From CAZWCX01 sp964632945 (GTDB taxonomy: Bacteria; Planctomycetota; MHYJ01; WSZJ01; CAZWCX01), in NCBI GenBank assembly GCA_964632945.1, contig CAZWCX010000035.1:1-59260 (forward strand): 59,260 nt of DNA. Reading direction: 5' to 3'. A model generated the notes under the pieces. The model saw only the letters and a program-made list of their open reading frames with translations. It was not told the DNA's origin and searched no databases. Position 1 is the first letter of the stretch. Each line of letters opens with the position of its first letter. Below, one piece after another: positions 50,309 to 59,175 of this stretch. The translations under genes were made by a program, and so were the position numbers.

Positions 50309-51910
50309 CTACCCTCCTTCCAGCGGCAGAACCTTGATCTCGACCCGGCGGTTCTTGGCGTGATCCTCCTCGGAACGCGCGTCCTTGATGACCGGGTTGT
50401 TCCAGCCATTGCCGCGGGTGATGAACTTGTTGGGATCGAACTTGAACTTCTCGATCAGGGACGCCTTGACCGCGTCGGCGCGCTGCTCGGACAGTTGTTT
50501 GACCCCGATCCCGATCTGCTCCAGGATCTGGGGGTCGTCCTTGAATTGCGCCTTCATGGATCCGTCGGCATTCCCTTCGATGAGGATGCGCGCGGCGCCG
50601 AAGCGCGCGGCCATCTCCCCGATTTCCTCCAGGGCGGCGGGAATCGACTGGTCGTAGGTGGCGTCCAGGACATTGCTCCCCGAGGGGAACTGGATGATGA
50701 TCTTTTTGATGACGATCGGCTCGCGCTCGGCCAGGATTCCCCCTTTCCCGGGATCCCCGAACTTGGGCGCGTAGTCGTCACGGTGATGGGCGAACGCCTT
50801 CGCCAGTTCGGCGTCATTGAGGACGTCCCAGACGCGCACGCGGTCGGGCACGACCGGGGTCGCAACCAGTTTCACGTTCATGTACTTTTCCGAGGCGGAG
50901 CGCCACAGGCGGTCGAAATTGGCCGGATTGCTGGTGTCGAGGAAGAACCGCCTGTTCTCGGCGAAATTCGTCAAGTGCGCGTCCAGCATCATGTTTCGGC
51001 AGTCCTCCGCCGGGATGCCGAACCCCTCGGCCATGATCTTGGCGACCTGGGTGGGGTCTTTTTTGACCAGGTCCATGCCCTTGAAAATGCCGATCACGAG
51101 GCCGCGGACGACGTCCGGGTGAGCCTTGGCGAAATCGGCGCGGACGGCCCAGACATCGGCGATCAGGTTGGACGCGTCCCGGGTGGTGGTCAGCAGGCGT
51201 GCCCCGGGCACTCCGTCGGGCTTGCCGCCCTGCTTGGGGTCGACGATTTCATAGATGCGGGGAGACCAGGAGACGCACGCCGCGAAGCGATTCTCCGCGA
51301 CGAAGGCGTCGGCCGCGCCGAACGCATCGCTGGTGAAGGTCAGCTTGACGTCCTCCGGCTTGAGGCCCGCGTCCTTGAGTACGGTGAGCAGGTAGAAGTG
51401 CGAGGGGGAATTCTGCGTGAGGACGATCTCCTTGCCCTTCAAGTCGGCGGCGGACTTGATTCCGGGACGCACCACGATGCCGTCCCCGCCGTTGCTGAAG
51501 TCGATCTGCTGGTAGATCTGCGGCGCGGTGCGCGGGTCGCGTGACAGGATGGGGGCGTAGAGGGCGAGCATGTCGACCGTCCCCCACAGGATCTGCGCCT
51601 CTCCGGAGGCGTAGACGGTCATCGCATCGGCAGGGTTGTCGATCACCCGCAAGTCCACCTGGAAGCCAAATTCCTTGGCGAACAGGCTCTCCGGGTTGGG
51701 CTTGAATCCGCCGTTGGCGGCAATGATCGGCGCCCATCCGCCCCACACGTTGATCGGGAACACGACGGTCTTGTTTTTCCACTGGGCATCCCCGACCTCC
51801 CGCAGGCCGGCGACGGGAGAAGGCTGGACGAACGTGTATTTCTTCTCCTGGGCGCGGACGTTCCCCGCCAGGGCCAGTGCGACCACGATCCCGAGAATCG
51901 CTCTACGCAT
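50309..51910 (-). CDS. ABC-type substrate-binding (SsuA/TauA-like) domain fused to OmpA-like domain
   Basis: A 533-aa exported protein. ATG at 51910 is chosen with GGAGGT 8 nt upstream; a GTG three codons earlier is less likely. The signal peptide (about 1-21) ends NVRAQ. Residues about 40-340 resemble NMT1/SsuA-type periplasmic binding proteins: INVWGGWAPIIAANGG, NPADAMTVYASGEAQILWGT, AADLKGKEIVLTQNSPSHFY, and DVWAVRADFAKAHPDVVRGL. Residues about 405-533 form an OmpA-type peptidoglycan-binding domain (IIIQFPSGSNVLD, ILIEGNADGS, LSEQRADAVKASLIEKF, NRRVEIKV). The fusion would tether a ligand-binding domain to the cell wall. No transporter permease or ATPase gene is adjacent. Confidence 0.88.
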   Translation of the reverse strand: MRRAILGIVVALALAGNVRAQEKKYTFVQPSPVAGLREVGDAQWKNKTVVFPINVWGGWAPIIAANGGFKPNPESLFAKEFGFQVDLRVIDNPADAMTVYASGEAQILWGTVDMLALYAPILSRDPRTAPQIYQQIDFSNGGDGIVVRPGIKSAADLKGKEIVLTQNSPSHFYLLTVLKDAGLKPEDVKLTFTSDAFGAADAFVAENRFAACVSWSPRIYEIVDPKQGGKPDGVPGARLLTTTRDASNLIADVWAVRADFAKAHPDVVRGLVIGIFKGMDLVKKDPTQVAKIMAEGFGIPAEDCRNMMLDAHLTNFAENRRFFLDTSNPANFDRLWRSASEKYMNVKLVATPVVPDRVRVWDVLNDAELAKAFAHHRDDYAPKFGDPGKGGILAEREPIVIKKIIIQFPSGSNVLDATYDQSIPAALEEIGEMAARFGAARILIEGNADGSMKAQFKDDPQILEQIGIGVKQLSEQRADAVKASLIEKFKFDPNKFITRGNGWNNPVIKDARSEEDHAKNRRVEIKVLPLEGG

Positions 51911-52028
51911 CGTTGCCACCTCCGGAGGTTGCGAGGACGCCCGCCCGGGGCGCTTCGTGATCCGACCGGCACCGCGACGTCGGGCCGGATGCGGTCGCGC
52001 GGATTCTAGCAGCGCAACCCGCGAAACG

Positions 52029-53645
52029 TCAACGCGACAGCGGGTCGATCAGGAAGAGCCGGATTCGTTCCACGCGCTCCAACCCAGGCGATCCCGCATC
52101 GGCGGGCAGGGCGATCTCGCTGTCGAACGTGCGGCGTTCCAGGATCCGGGTCGTCGTGGCGAGCCAGTCCACCAGTACGCCGAGACGCGCATGGAACTCT
52201 CGCGCCCGAGCGGGCTCGGCAGGCAATCGGACGAGCAGCCAGAAGCGGCGACGCTCGTACCGCATCGAATCGAGGAACGACTCGGGCCGACCGTCCTTGC
52301 GTCCCAGGATGACCGCGCCCTCCGGGCGCAACTCCAGTGCGTACCGTACCGGACGCTCGCGGAAGGCGAACCAGAAGGGGGCGAGCTCACCGGCCGTCAG
52401 CAGCGCGTCCGACGGCCGAAGCGCCGACGCGAGGGCGCGGGCGACTTCCCGATGGGGCTCGGCGAGGGACGGATCGAGCAGGCGATCCCCGCGGGCCAGT
52501 CCCTGCGCGGCGAAGAGGTGGCAGGCCAGCAGGAAGGCGAGCGCGACCGCGCGCACGCGGGCATGGAGAAACATCAAGCCGGTCGCGGTCGCCAGCACGA
52601 AGGCGGGCAGGAGAAACACCGCGGAACGAAGGTGCGTGCCCGGGGCGAACACGCCGGCGGCGAGGGCGACCGCGAGCAGGGAGAGGACGATGCGCACGCC
52701 CCGGTCACCGGCCTCCCAGAGGCGATAGAGTCCGAGGGCGAGGGCGACGAAGTAGGCGAGTCCGGCGGGCACGACGAGGGCCTCCGGGACGGCTCCGGAT
52801 TCGCCCCGCACGAGCGCGACGAAGGCGGCGAGGGCCCCGGTGACGGGAAGTCCCGCGGCGGAGCGGGGGACCGGGGCGTCGTCGGCGAGGGTCTGAAAGA
52901 CCGCCGGGTAGGCCGCGGCGGTCCAGGTGGACGAGGCCCAGAGGGTGGCGCCGACGAGCAGGAGCCCGGCCCCGAGTCCGGCGAGCGCGCGTCGGTCGCC
53001 GCAGGACGGCGCGGCGAGCGCCACCCCGCCGAGCGCCAGGAGACCGCCGTACGGATGGAGCGAGGCGGCGCCGGCCGCCGCCACGGCGAAACCCGCCCAC
53101 CAGGCCGCCATCCGTCGGACGAGGGAGACCCTCCGTTCGGCGGCGAGTTCCTCGCCGGTGGACAGGGCGGCGACGTTGCGCAGGGCATGGGCCAGGCAGG
53201 CCAGGGCGGCCGCCGCGCAGAACAGGCCGGGCGCCCACGGACCCACCTGCCGTACGGCCCCCAGCCACCCCGGCGAGAGGGCGCACAGGAACGCCGCCAC
53301 CAGGGCGAATTCGGCCGGCAGAGTCTTGCGCGCCCCCTCCCACAACCAGGCGACCGCTCCGCATCCGAGCAGCACGAACGCGGCCCGGATCGGCAACTCG
53401 CCGGACAACCCGAGAGACATCAAGGCCCGCAAGAGGTGGAGAAACGCCGGGGAGCGGTCGACGGCCGCGGACGCGTGGATCTCGCGCAGCGGCCCGCGGG
53501 CGGCCTCCAACGCGGCGACCTCGCCGTCGGAGAAGCTGAAGGAGGAGAGTTGGTTGAACCCGAGCAGGAGGAACACGACCAGGATGCCGGCCACGGCATG
53601 AAGCGAGGGCGAAGCCGTTTCGTTCCGCTCCGCGGCGTCCGTCAT
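52029..53645 (-). CDS. Polytopic membrane protein, possible GT-C glycosyltransferase
   Basis: A 538-aa protein with GGGAGGGT before ATG 53645. Ten or so hydrophobic spans cover residues about 15-400 (AGILVVFLLLGFNQL, FALVAAFLCALSPGWLGAV, AGLAYFVALALGLYRL, SAVFLLPAFVLATATGLMFL). An early SDGEVAALEAARGPLREIH loop, with an acidic residue after the first span, and a C-terminal periplasmic-type soluble domain fit the general layout of ArnT/PMT-like GT-C transferases. No decisive catalytic motif is clear, so the assignment rests on topology. It lies 137 nt downstream of the synthase gene on the same strand. Confidence 0.72.
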   Translation of the reverse strand: MTDAAERNETASPSLHAVAGILVVFLLLGFNQLSSFSFSDGEVAALEAARGPLREIHASAAVDRSPAFLHLLRALMSLGLSGELPIRAAFVLLGCGAVAWLWEGARKTLPAEFALVAAFLCALSPGWLGAVRQVGPWAPGLFCAAAALACLAHALRNVAALSTGEELAAERRVSLVRRMAAWWAGFAVAAAGAASLHPYGGLLALGGVALAAPSCGDRRALAGLGAGLLLVGATLWASSTWTAAAYPAVFQTLADDAPVPRSAAGLPVTGALAAFVALVRGESGAVPEALVVPAGLAYFVALALGLYRLWEAGDRGVRIVLSLLAVALAAGVFAPGTHLRSAVFLLPAFVLATATGLMFLHARVRAVALAFLLACHLFAAQGLARGDRLLDPSLAEPHREVARALASALRPSDALLTAGELAPFWFAFRERPVRYALELRPEGAVILGRKDGRPESFLDSMRYERRRFWLLVRLPAEPARAREFHARLGVLVDWLATTTRILERRTFDSEIALPADAGSPGLERVERIRLFLIDPLSR

Positions 53646-53782
53646 GCCACCCTCCCGATGCGCGCGCCCGGCGCCGCAACCCGCGCCCGCACTCCCGGCG
53701 CCGATCGCATCCGCCGGCCCGGAGTGCAAACCGGGCCGCCGCGAATGCCCCCGGGGACCCTTCCCCCCCCCGAAGCGACGGA

Positions 53783-55021
53783 CTACTTCCCGCCGACCAG
53801 GTCCAGCACCTCCTGCTCCTCCAGCAGGCGGTCGGACTTCTTGGCTGCCTGGAAGATGCGATCGACCAGGCCATCCTCCGCGGCGACGCCGTGCTGCTCG
53901 AGCCAGAACAGGATGTTGGATCGGCCGCTCATCGGCCCGATGCGGATGACCTGCTTCAGCCCGAAGTCGCCGGCGGGAACCCCGGAGTAGACGCGATCGG
54001 CCAGCCAGGGATCGTTCTTGCGCAGCGCCTTGATCACGGCCGCCGCGTGAACGCCGGTCGCGGTCTCGAACGCATCGCGGCCCACGACCGGATACTGGTT
54101 GGCGATCGGGACCCCGGTGTACTCCGATACTTTGCGGCAGTAGGAGGCCAGATTGCGAAGGTCGTTGCCGATCCAGCCGAGGAGCTTGAGGTTCACCAGC
54201 AGCACGTCGAGCGGCGTGTTCCCCACCCGCTCCCCGATGCCGATCGCGCAGCCGTGGACCCGGTCCGCCCCCGCTTCAATGGCGGCGATCGTGTTGATCA
54301 CGCCGAGGCCCCGGTCCTGGTGGCCATGCCAGTCCACCTTCACGTGCGGGGCGCCGATCTCCAGCAGCAATCGCTTCATGAACCGCACCAGGTTCCGCGC
54401 TCCGCTCGGGGTGGCATGCCCGACCGTGTCGCACAGGCATACCCGCTTCGCACCGCAGCGGACGGCGGCCGTGTACAACCGCCGGATCGTATCGGGCTGG
54501 GAGCGAATCGTATCCTCGGTCACGTACATGACGTCCAGCCCCTGCTGGACCGCGAACGTGATCGCCTTCTCGGTGTGCTCCTGCAGCTTGTCCACGGTCC
54601 AGTCCTCGGCATACAGCCGGATCGGACTCGTGCCGATGAACAGGCACGCCTCGACCGGGATCCCCTCTTTCTGCTGCACGTCCGCAATCGGGCGGATGTC
54701 CGCCTCCAGCGTTCGGGCGGCGCAGTTCGGCGTGATCTTGAGCCGGGAGGCCCGGATCTCCCGGCACAGGCGGGTCACATGTTCCCACGCCTTCGGGCCC
54801 GCCCCGGGGAGGCCGACGTCCGCGGAGTCGATCCCCATGCTGTCCATGAGGTGGAGGATCTCGATCTTCTGCTCGATCGTGGGATTCCGCACCGAGGGGG
54901 ATTGCAACCCGTCGCGCAGGGTCTCGTCATCGAACTCGATCCGCTGCGGGGGCTTCTCGGGCTTTTCGGGCCCGGAGGTGTTCCAGTCGTAGATCAGGGC
55001 TTCCCGGTTGTCTTCCACCAT
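53783..55021 (-). CDS. Isopropylmalate/homocitrate-synthase-like acyltransferase (HMGL/DRE-TIM family)
   Basis: A 412-aa protein. ATG 55021 has GGAG upstream; the longer frame is Arg/Ser-rich. The DRE-TIM catalytic motif appears as DDETLRDGLQSPSV. The metal-binding HxH is in VDWHGHQDRGLGVINTIAAI, and the C-terminal signature GCAIGIGERVGNTPLDVLL matches 2-isopropylmalate and homocitrate synthases. The substrate loop (FIGTSPIRLYAEDWTVDKLQ) also fits. These enzymes condense acetyl-CoA with a 2-oxo acid. The LeuA regulatory domain is absent (about 510 aa in LeuA), and the N-terminal 25 residues are extra. No leucine or lysine pathway genes lie nearby, so the oxo-acid substrate is open. Confidence 0.92.
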   Translation of the reverse strand: MVEDNREALIYDWNTSGPEKPEKPPQRIEFDDETLRDGLQSPSVRNPTIEQKIEILHLMDSMGIDSADVGLPGAGPKAWEHVTRLCREIRASRLKITPNCAARTLEADIRPIADVQQKEGIPVEACLFIGTSPIRLYAEDWTVDKLQEHTEKAITFAVQQGLDVMYVTEDTIRSQPDTIRRLYTAAVRCGAKRVCLCDTVGHATPSGARNLVRFMKRLLLEIGAPHVKVDWHGHQDRGLGVINTIAAIEAGADRVHGCAIGIGERVGNTPLDVLLVNLKLLGWIGNDLRNLASYCRKVSEYTGVPIANQYPVVGRDAFETATGVHAAAVIKALRKNDPWLADRVYSGVPAGDFGLKQVIRIGPMSGRSNILFWLEQHGVAAEDGLVDRIFQAAKKSDRLLEEQEVLDLVGGK

Positions 55022-55121
55022 GGCTGGGCTCCGTTTCGACGAGTGGAAACTCGACGCCCTCCATTCTAGGAGCGACGCGCGAAGAGGGTCAAGGCGCAAC
55101 GCCCGAGCCGCCGGAGACCGA

Positions 55122-56282
55122 TCAGGCGGTGCGCGGACGGCGACCGCGGATCATCAGGAATCCACCGAGCAGGATTCCCCCCACGACGACGGCCAACGCG
55201 ATCGGACTGTGGAACACCTTCGCGACCACGATCGTCACGATCGAAAGCACCGCCGCCACCGGGAACAGCACGATGGAGATCAGCGTGCGGCTGGCATTGC
55301 CAAGGAACGGCAGCACGTCCATCACCGCCGAGATCGGCCCGAAGACCATGCACATGCCGGCCCACATGAGGATGAACCCGACCGCCCGGCCGATCCACAC
55401 CATGATCGAGTGCTCCGTGAGCAGGGCCTGGATGGCCTCCTCGCGGGAACCGTTCAGCGCCCGGAACAGCTTGTGCTTCCCGTCGTGCAGGTGCGCGACG
55501 ATGCGCGTCCCCGCCTGCTTGCCGAAAAGGGTCACGGTGCGACCGGGCTTGAGAACGGAGAAGGAAATCCGGGTATCCCCCAAGGCCGGCGAGGACGGCG
55601 TGCCGGTCCCGAAGTACAGGTACGAGTCGATCAGACGCGGCCGCTCCGGATCGGACGAATCGGCGGCGGCCCGGATCGCCAACACCTCGGGGCTCAACGC
55701 CAGCGCTTCGCCGGAGGGCAGGCCGTGCCCCATCAGTCCGCCCTCGGTTTCCGCCGGGGCGAACGAATAGGCCCCCACCGTCGCTTCCCGGACCACGAAG
55801 CGTTCGTTGCGCTCGCGGGGCTGCGGGTTCTCATGTCCGGCGGGATGGTGGAACGAGGACGACGACGCGGGGTGGCTCGTCCACTCCCGCTCGTACCGGT
55901 AGGTGGTGGTGGTGGTGCTGCCTCCCCCGACGTTCTTGTCGGTCTTGGACTCCTTCCGTTCCACCCAGGCGTACATTTCCGCCTTTCGGTCGAGGCTGAT
56001 GTACGGACCGGGCATGATGTACCGGGGATCGCCGAGCGTCTCCGTGGATTCCAGCGACTGGGTGACGGAAACCAGACGACCGTCGAGGACGGGATCGGGG
56101 CGATCGGCCGGGGCGACCAGGCTGGCCTTGGCGACCTCCCCCATGTTCACGCAGCCCTCGATCATCCAGAGGACCGGGAAGCTCGCGACAAAGAAGAGGA
56201 GCCCGACGAACACCCCCTTGATGGACCCCCCGAGATTGCCGAGGAATCCGGTCGAGTGAGTTTCGGTGAAATAGTCCGGCAT
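55122..56282 (-). CDS. TMEM43/LUMA-family membrane protein
   Basis: A 386-aa protein. An N-terminal helix (IKGVFVGLLFFVASFPVLWM) is followed by a large domain of about 230 residues, including LVSVTQSLESTETLGDPRYI, a YAWVERKESKTDK segment and YERE, then three or four C-terminal membrane helices (AVGFILMWAGMCMVFGPISA, SIVLFPVAAVLSIVTIVVAK, IALAVVVGGILLGGFLMI). This order is that of the TMEM43 family, known from eukaryotic inner nuclear membrane and many bacteria, where its function is unresolved. It ends about 100 nt after the start of the synthase gene on the same strand and likely shares its transcription unit. Confidence 0.88.
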   Translation of the reverse strand: MPDYFTETHSTGFLGNLGGSIKGVFVGLLFFVASFPVLWMIEGCVNMGEVAKASLVAPADRPDPVLDGRLVSVTQSLESTETLGDPRYIMPGPYISLDRKAEMYAWVERKESKTDKNVGGGSTTTTTYRYEREWTSHPASSSSFHHPAGHENPQPRERNERFVVREATVGAYSFAPAETEGGLMGHGLPSGEALALSPEVLAIRAAADSSDPERPRLIDSYLYFGTGTPSSPALGDTRISFSVLKPGRTVTLFGKQAGTRIVAHLHDGKHKLFRALNGSREEAIQALLTEHSIMVWIGRAVGFILMWAGMCMVFGPISAVMDVLPFLGNASRTLISIVLFPVAAVLSIVTIVVAKVFHSPIALAVVVGGILLGGFLMIRGRRPRTA

Positions 56283-56689
56283 GGGGAATCGCCTCCTGCA
56301 AGAGCGGAAGGGATCCGAAGTGCGGAAGGGTACGATAGCCCCCGCTCCGTGGAATTACCAGGGTTTCCGCGGCCGATCGGGAGGCGCGGGGCTGCCGGAG
56401 CGGTCACCGCAGGATTGCAGGCGGTCGGGAGCCGGCATCGCCCCGGAGGGGATTCGGACCGCGATAACCCCGGGCGCAAATCGGGCGCAAGCCCTGGGGT
56501 TAGACGGTCGGCCGGGGGAAACCCAGCGCCGCGAGCCGACCCGACCCGCCGGGGTCGAGCCGGCTCCCGCGGATCGGAGGGGATGATTGTGAACGCCCCG
56601 GACGCCGGCGGACAGGCGAAGGACGTCGCCGGTAACAAGCGGGGCGGATCGTCGGCAGCCGAAGTGTCGTGGAAGGCAGGCGCCTCCGG
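56283..56689. other. Intergenic region with one inverted repeat
   Basis: A 407-nt region between two minus-strand genes. Open frames on both strands are Arg/Pro/Gly-rich and unlike real proteins. Its only clear structure is the hairpin at 56465-56502. CTATCGT near 56337-56331 on the minus strand could be a weak -10 box for the TMEM43 gene. Confidence 0.5.
56465..56502. repeat. Hairpin with an internal direct repeat
   Basis: TAACCCCGGGC (56465-56475) pairs with GCCCTGGGGTTA (56491-56502) with a one-base bulge. The span also holds GGGCGCAA twice, 3 nt apart. It is about 190 nt downstream of the minus-strand coiled-coil gene and may act as its terminator, or as a protein-binding site. Confidence 0.45.
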
Positions 56690-57532
56690 TCAGCGGCGGG
56701 GCGCGCCGCCCCCGCCGTTTCCTCCCCCGTTGCGCTTCCCCTGCGCGCGGACTTCGGCTTGCTGCCGCTTGGACTGCCACTCCTTGTACTTGGCGGTTTG
56801 CTCCGCGGTCAGCAGGGAGAGGATCTGCTGTTCTCCGGACTGGCGGACCTCCTCGATTTGCTTGCGGACGCCTGCGCGGTTCTCGTCGTTCATTCCCGCG
56901 CGCAGCTCCTCGGTCCGCCGCATGCGATCGAGTACGACCGCTCCCACCTGGTCCGATTGGGACGCGGAGAGCGACAGCGTCTTCGTCATCTGCTTGACCC
57001 AGTCGTCCGCCTGGCGCTTGCGCCTCGCGTCGCGTTCCTCCTGCTCCTGCAGCTCGAGGACCTCTTTCACCGCTTCCTTCAGCAACGCCTGGTCCTGGTC
57101 CTCCAGGGTGGCCAGGACCCGCCGCAACGTTTCGTCGGCCGCGCGCGCCTGTGGGGCAAGTTCGGACGTCCCGGGACCGGCCGAGGAGGCTGGCTCGGGC
57201 ACCGATGCCAGCGCCATGGCGGGTTCGTCCAAGGCGTGCTGGAGTTCCTGCCGCACCTGGGCGATTTCCGCGCGCAACTCGTCCAGTTCACCCGCCGTGG
57301 CGGAGGCGACTTCCGAGCGGACCGGTCCCCGGGCGGCCGAGGCGACCGCAGCCGCCTGCTCGGCGACCGTCTTGCGGAGCCGATCGAGCTGGAACCGGGT
57401 CTCGGCCAGATCGCTTTCGAACCCCCGCGCCCGCCCGACCGCGTACAAGGCGCTGACGAGCGTCGCAGCGAACAGGACGGCGGTCCCGACCAGCATGGAA
57501 CCGGGCACGTTGACGGTCTTGATTCCGGCCAT
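56690..57532 (-). CDS. Membrane-anchored coiled-coil protein with LTxxQ-like motif
   Basis: A 280-aa protein. An N-terminal anchor (SMLVGTAVLFAATLVSALYA) is followed by a long helical, charged region with heptad character (FESDLAETRFQLDRLRKTVA, GELDELRAEIAQVRQELQHA), then a Spy/CpxP-like segment: LSLSASQSDQVGAVVLDRM and ILSLLTAEQTAKYKEWQSK. The latter contains an LTxEQ motif as in periplasmic stress proteins that bind unfolded chains or metals. The tail is Gly/Asn-rich and basic. The start at 57532 gives the anchor at the N-terminus. The gene is divergent from the antiporter gene. Confidence 0.8.
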   Translation of the reverse strand: MAGIKTVNVPGSMLVGTAVLFAATLVSALYAVGRARGFESDLAETRFQLDRLRKTVAEQAAAVASAARGPVRSEVASATAGELDELRAEIAQVRQELQHALDEPAMALASVPEPASSAGPGTSELAPQARAADETLRRVLATLEDQDQALLKEAVKEVLELQEQEERDARRKRQADDWVKQMTKTLSLSASQSDQVGAVVLDRMRRTEELRAGMNDENRAGVRKQIEEVRQSGEQQILSLLTAEQTAKYKEWQSKRQQAEVRAQGKRNGGGNGGGGAPRR

Positions 57533-57696
57533 GGGAATCTCCCGCGAATGATTCGTAGTCCGGCACGCGTGGAATCGGCGACAGTATAACCCTGCATCGG
57601 CGTTTCGGGTCCGGCCAAATTGACTTGGCGAAGATTTCTTCCCGTGTTATCACCCATGCGCCGCAAAGGGAAAGCTGCGACGAAGGGGAGCAACCG

Positions 57697-59094
57697 ATGG
57701 AACACGACGCAATCGAGCGGAAGTCCACGGGGAGCCTCCTCGGCCGAATCGGGCCGGTGCTCGCGGCCCTAGGGCTGGGGATGGTCGCGGTCCCGCCGGC
57801 CGGCGCGTCGGGAATGTCCCCGGAAGCGGCCGCCTCGCTGCCGCTGTGGAGCGTGACTCCGTTCGCGCTGCTGCTGCTCGCCATCGCCATCCTCCCCTTG
57901 ACCGCCCCGCACTGGTGGGAATCCAACCGCAACAAGGCCCTTCTCAGCGTGATCCTGGGCGTGCCCATGGCCGTATGGATGGGCATGCTCGACCTGCACC
58001 ACCTGGGGGAGGTCGCCGAGGAGTACTCATCCTTCATCCTGCTGTTGGGCGCGTTGTACGTGATTGCGGGCGGAGTGAAAATCGAGGGAGCCCCGGCGGG
58101 GACGCCGCTGGTCAACACCGGCACGCTGGCCGTCGGCGCGATTCTGGCGAGCATCATCGGCACGACCGGGGCGGCCATGGTGCTGATTCGACCGCTTCTG
58201 CGCGCCAATGCCCGCCGTCGCCGCCGCGCGCACATCATCTTCTTCTTCATTCTCCTGGTCGCCAACATCGGGGGAAGCCTGACCCCGCTGGGCGATCCGC
58301 CGCTGTTCCTCGGGTACCTGCGCGGCGTGCCGTTCTTCTGGACGCTGAACCTGGTGCTCCCGTGGTGCCTGGGATTGGGATACCTGCTCGTGCTCTTCCA
58401 CTTCGTCGACGAGTGGTTCTTCGACCGCGAGGATCTGGCCACGCCGGGTTCGCTGATCGAGGATGTCCAGCCGCGCGGGCGGATGCGGATCGAAGGGAAG
58501 ATCAATCTCCTCCTCCTCGCCGGCGTGGTGTTCGTGGCGTTCGCGAGCGGGACCTACCGCTGGCCCTTCGGGGTGCGCGAGGCGGCGCTCGTCGGACTGG
58601 TCCTCGCGTCCCTCCGATGGACCCGGAAGGGTCTTCGGCAGGAAAACGAGTTCACCTGGCATCCGATCGAGGAGGTGGCCATCCTGTTCGCCGGAATCTT
58701 TGCCGCGATGATTCCCGCGCTCGCGATCCTGAATGCGCGCGGATCCGATCTCGGCATCAGCCAGCCCTGGCAGTTCTTCTGGGCCACGGGCCTGCTCTCG
58801 GGATTCCTCGACAACGCCCCGACCTACCTCACGTTCCTCTCGCTCGCGCAGGGGCTCAACCTGCCGGCGGAGGTCCCCGGGGTCAAAATCCCCCACCTGG
58901 TGCTCTCGGCGATCTCGGTCGGGGCCGTCTTCATGGGCGCGAACACCTACATCGGCAACGGTCCCAACTTCATGGTGAAGGCGATCGCGGAACGCAGCGG
59001 CGTCCGCATGCCCTCCTTCTTCGCCTTCTTCGGCTGGGCGATGCTCGTCCTGACCCCCCTCTACGTCGCCATCACCCTGATCTTCTACCGCTGA
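57697..59094 (+). CDS. nhaD: Na+/H+ antiporter, NhaD type (ArsB/NhaD superfamily)
   Basis: A 465-aa polytopic protein with GGGGAG 7 nt before ATG 57697. It has around 12 hydrophobic spans. The NhaD family pattern is LTAPHWWESNRNKALLSVIL, LLGALYVIAGGVKIEG, ILASIIGTTGAAMVLIRPLL, VANIGGSLTPLGDPPLFLGY (a conserved substrate-binding loop), GLLSGFLDNAPTYLTFLSLA and GAVFMGANTYIGNGPNFMVK. These repeats, with paired NxGxxLTPxGDPP-type and DNAPTY loops, match NhaD sodium antiporters. It exports Na+ in exchange for protons. The longer open frame from 57625 is low-complexity. It is transcribed alone. Confidence 0.94.
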   Translation: MEHDAIERKSTGSLLGRIGPVLAALGLGMVAVPPAGASGMSPEAAASLPLWSVTPFALLLLAIAILPLTAPHWWESNRNKALLSVILGVPMAVWMGMLDLHHLGEVAEEYSSFILLLGALYVIAGGVKIEGAPAGTPLVNTGTLAVGAILASIIGTTGAAMVLIRPLLRANARRRRRAHIIFFFILLVANIGGSLTPLGDPPLFLGYLRGVPFFWTLNLVLPWCLGLGYLLVLFHFVDEWFFDREDLATPGSLIEDVQPRGRMRIEGKINLLLLAGVVFVAFASGTYRWPFGVREAALVGLVLASLRWTRKGLRQENEFTWHPIEEVAILFAGIFAAMIPALAILNARGSDLGISQPWQFFWATGLLSGFLDNAPTYLTFLSLAQGLNLPAEVPGVKIPHLVLSAISVGAVFMGANTYIGNGPNFMVKAIAERSGVRMPSFFAFFGWAMLVLTPLYVAITLIFYR

Positions 59095-59134
59095 CCCGAC
59101 GCGGTCGCGGGGTCTCGACGGGGGAGAAAACGAC

Positions 59135-59172
59135 GGCGCGCCGCGCCCCCCCGCCGGGGGGCGCGACGCGCC
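59135..59172 (-). terminator. GC-rich hairpin between convergent genes
   Basis: GGCGCGCCGCGCCCCCC (59135-59151), a 4-nt loop and GGGGGGCGCGACGCGCC (59156-59172), 17 bp with one mismatch. Read on the minus strand, it is followed by GTCGTTTTC, so it is best placed as the terminator of the partial minus-strand gene. It may serve both genes. Confidence 0.65.
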
Positions 59173-59175
59173 GGC

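Noticed and set aside
56281..56586. Small plus-strand gene in the 407-nt gap
   Set aside because: Arg/Gly/Pro-rich translation, no ribosome site, crosses the hairpin at 56465-56502.
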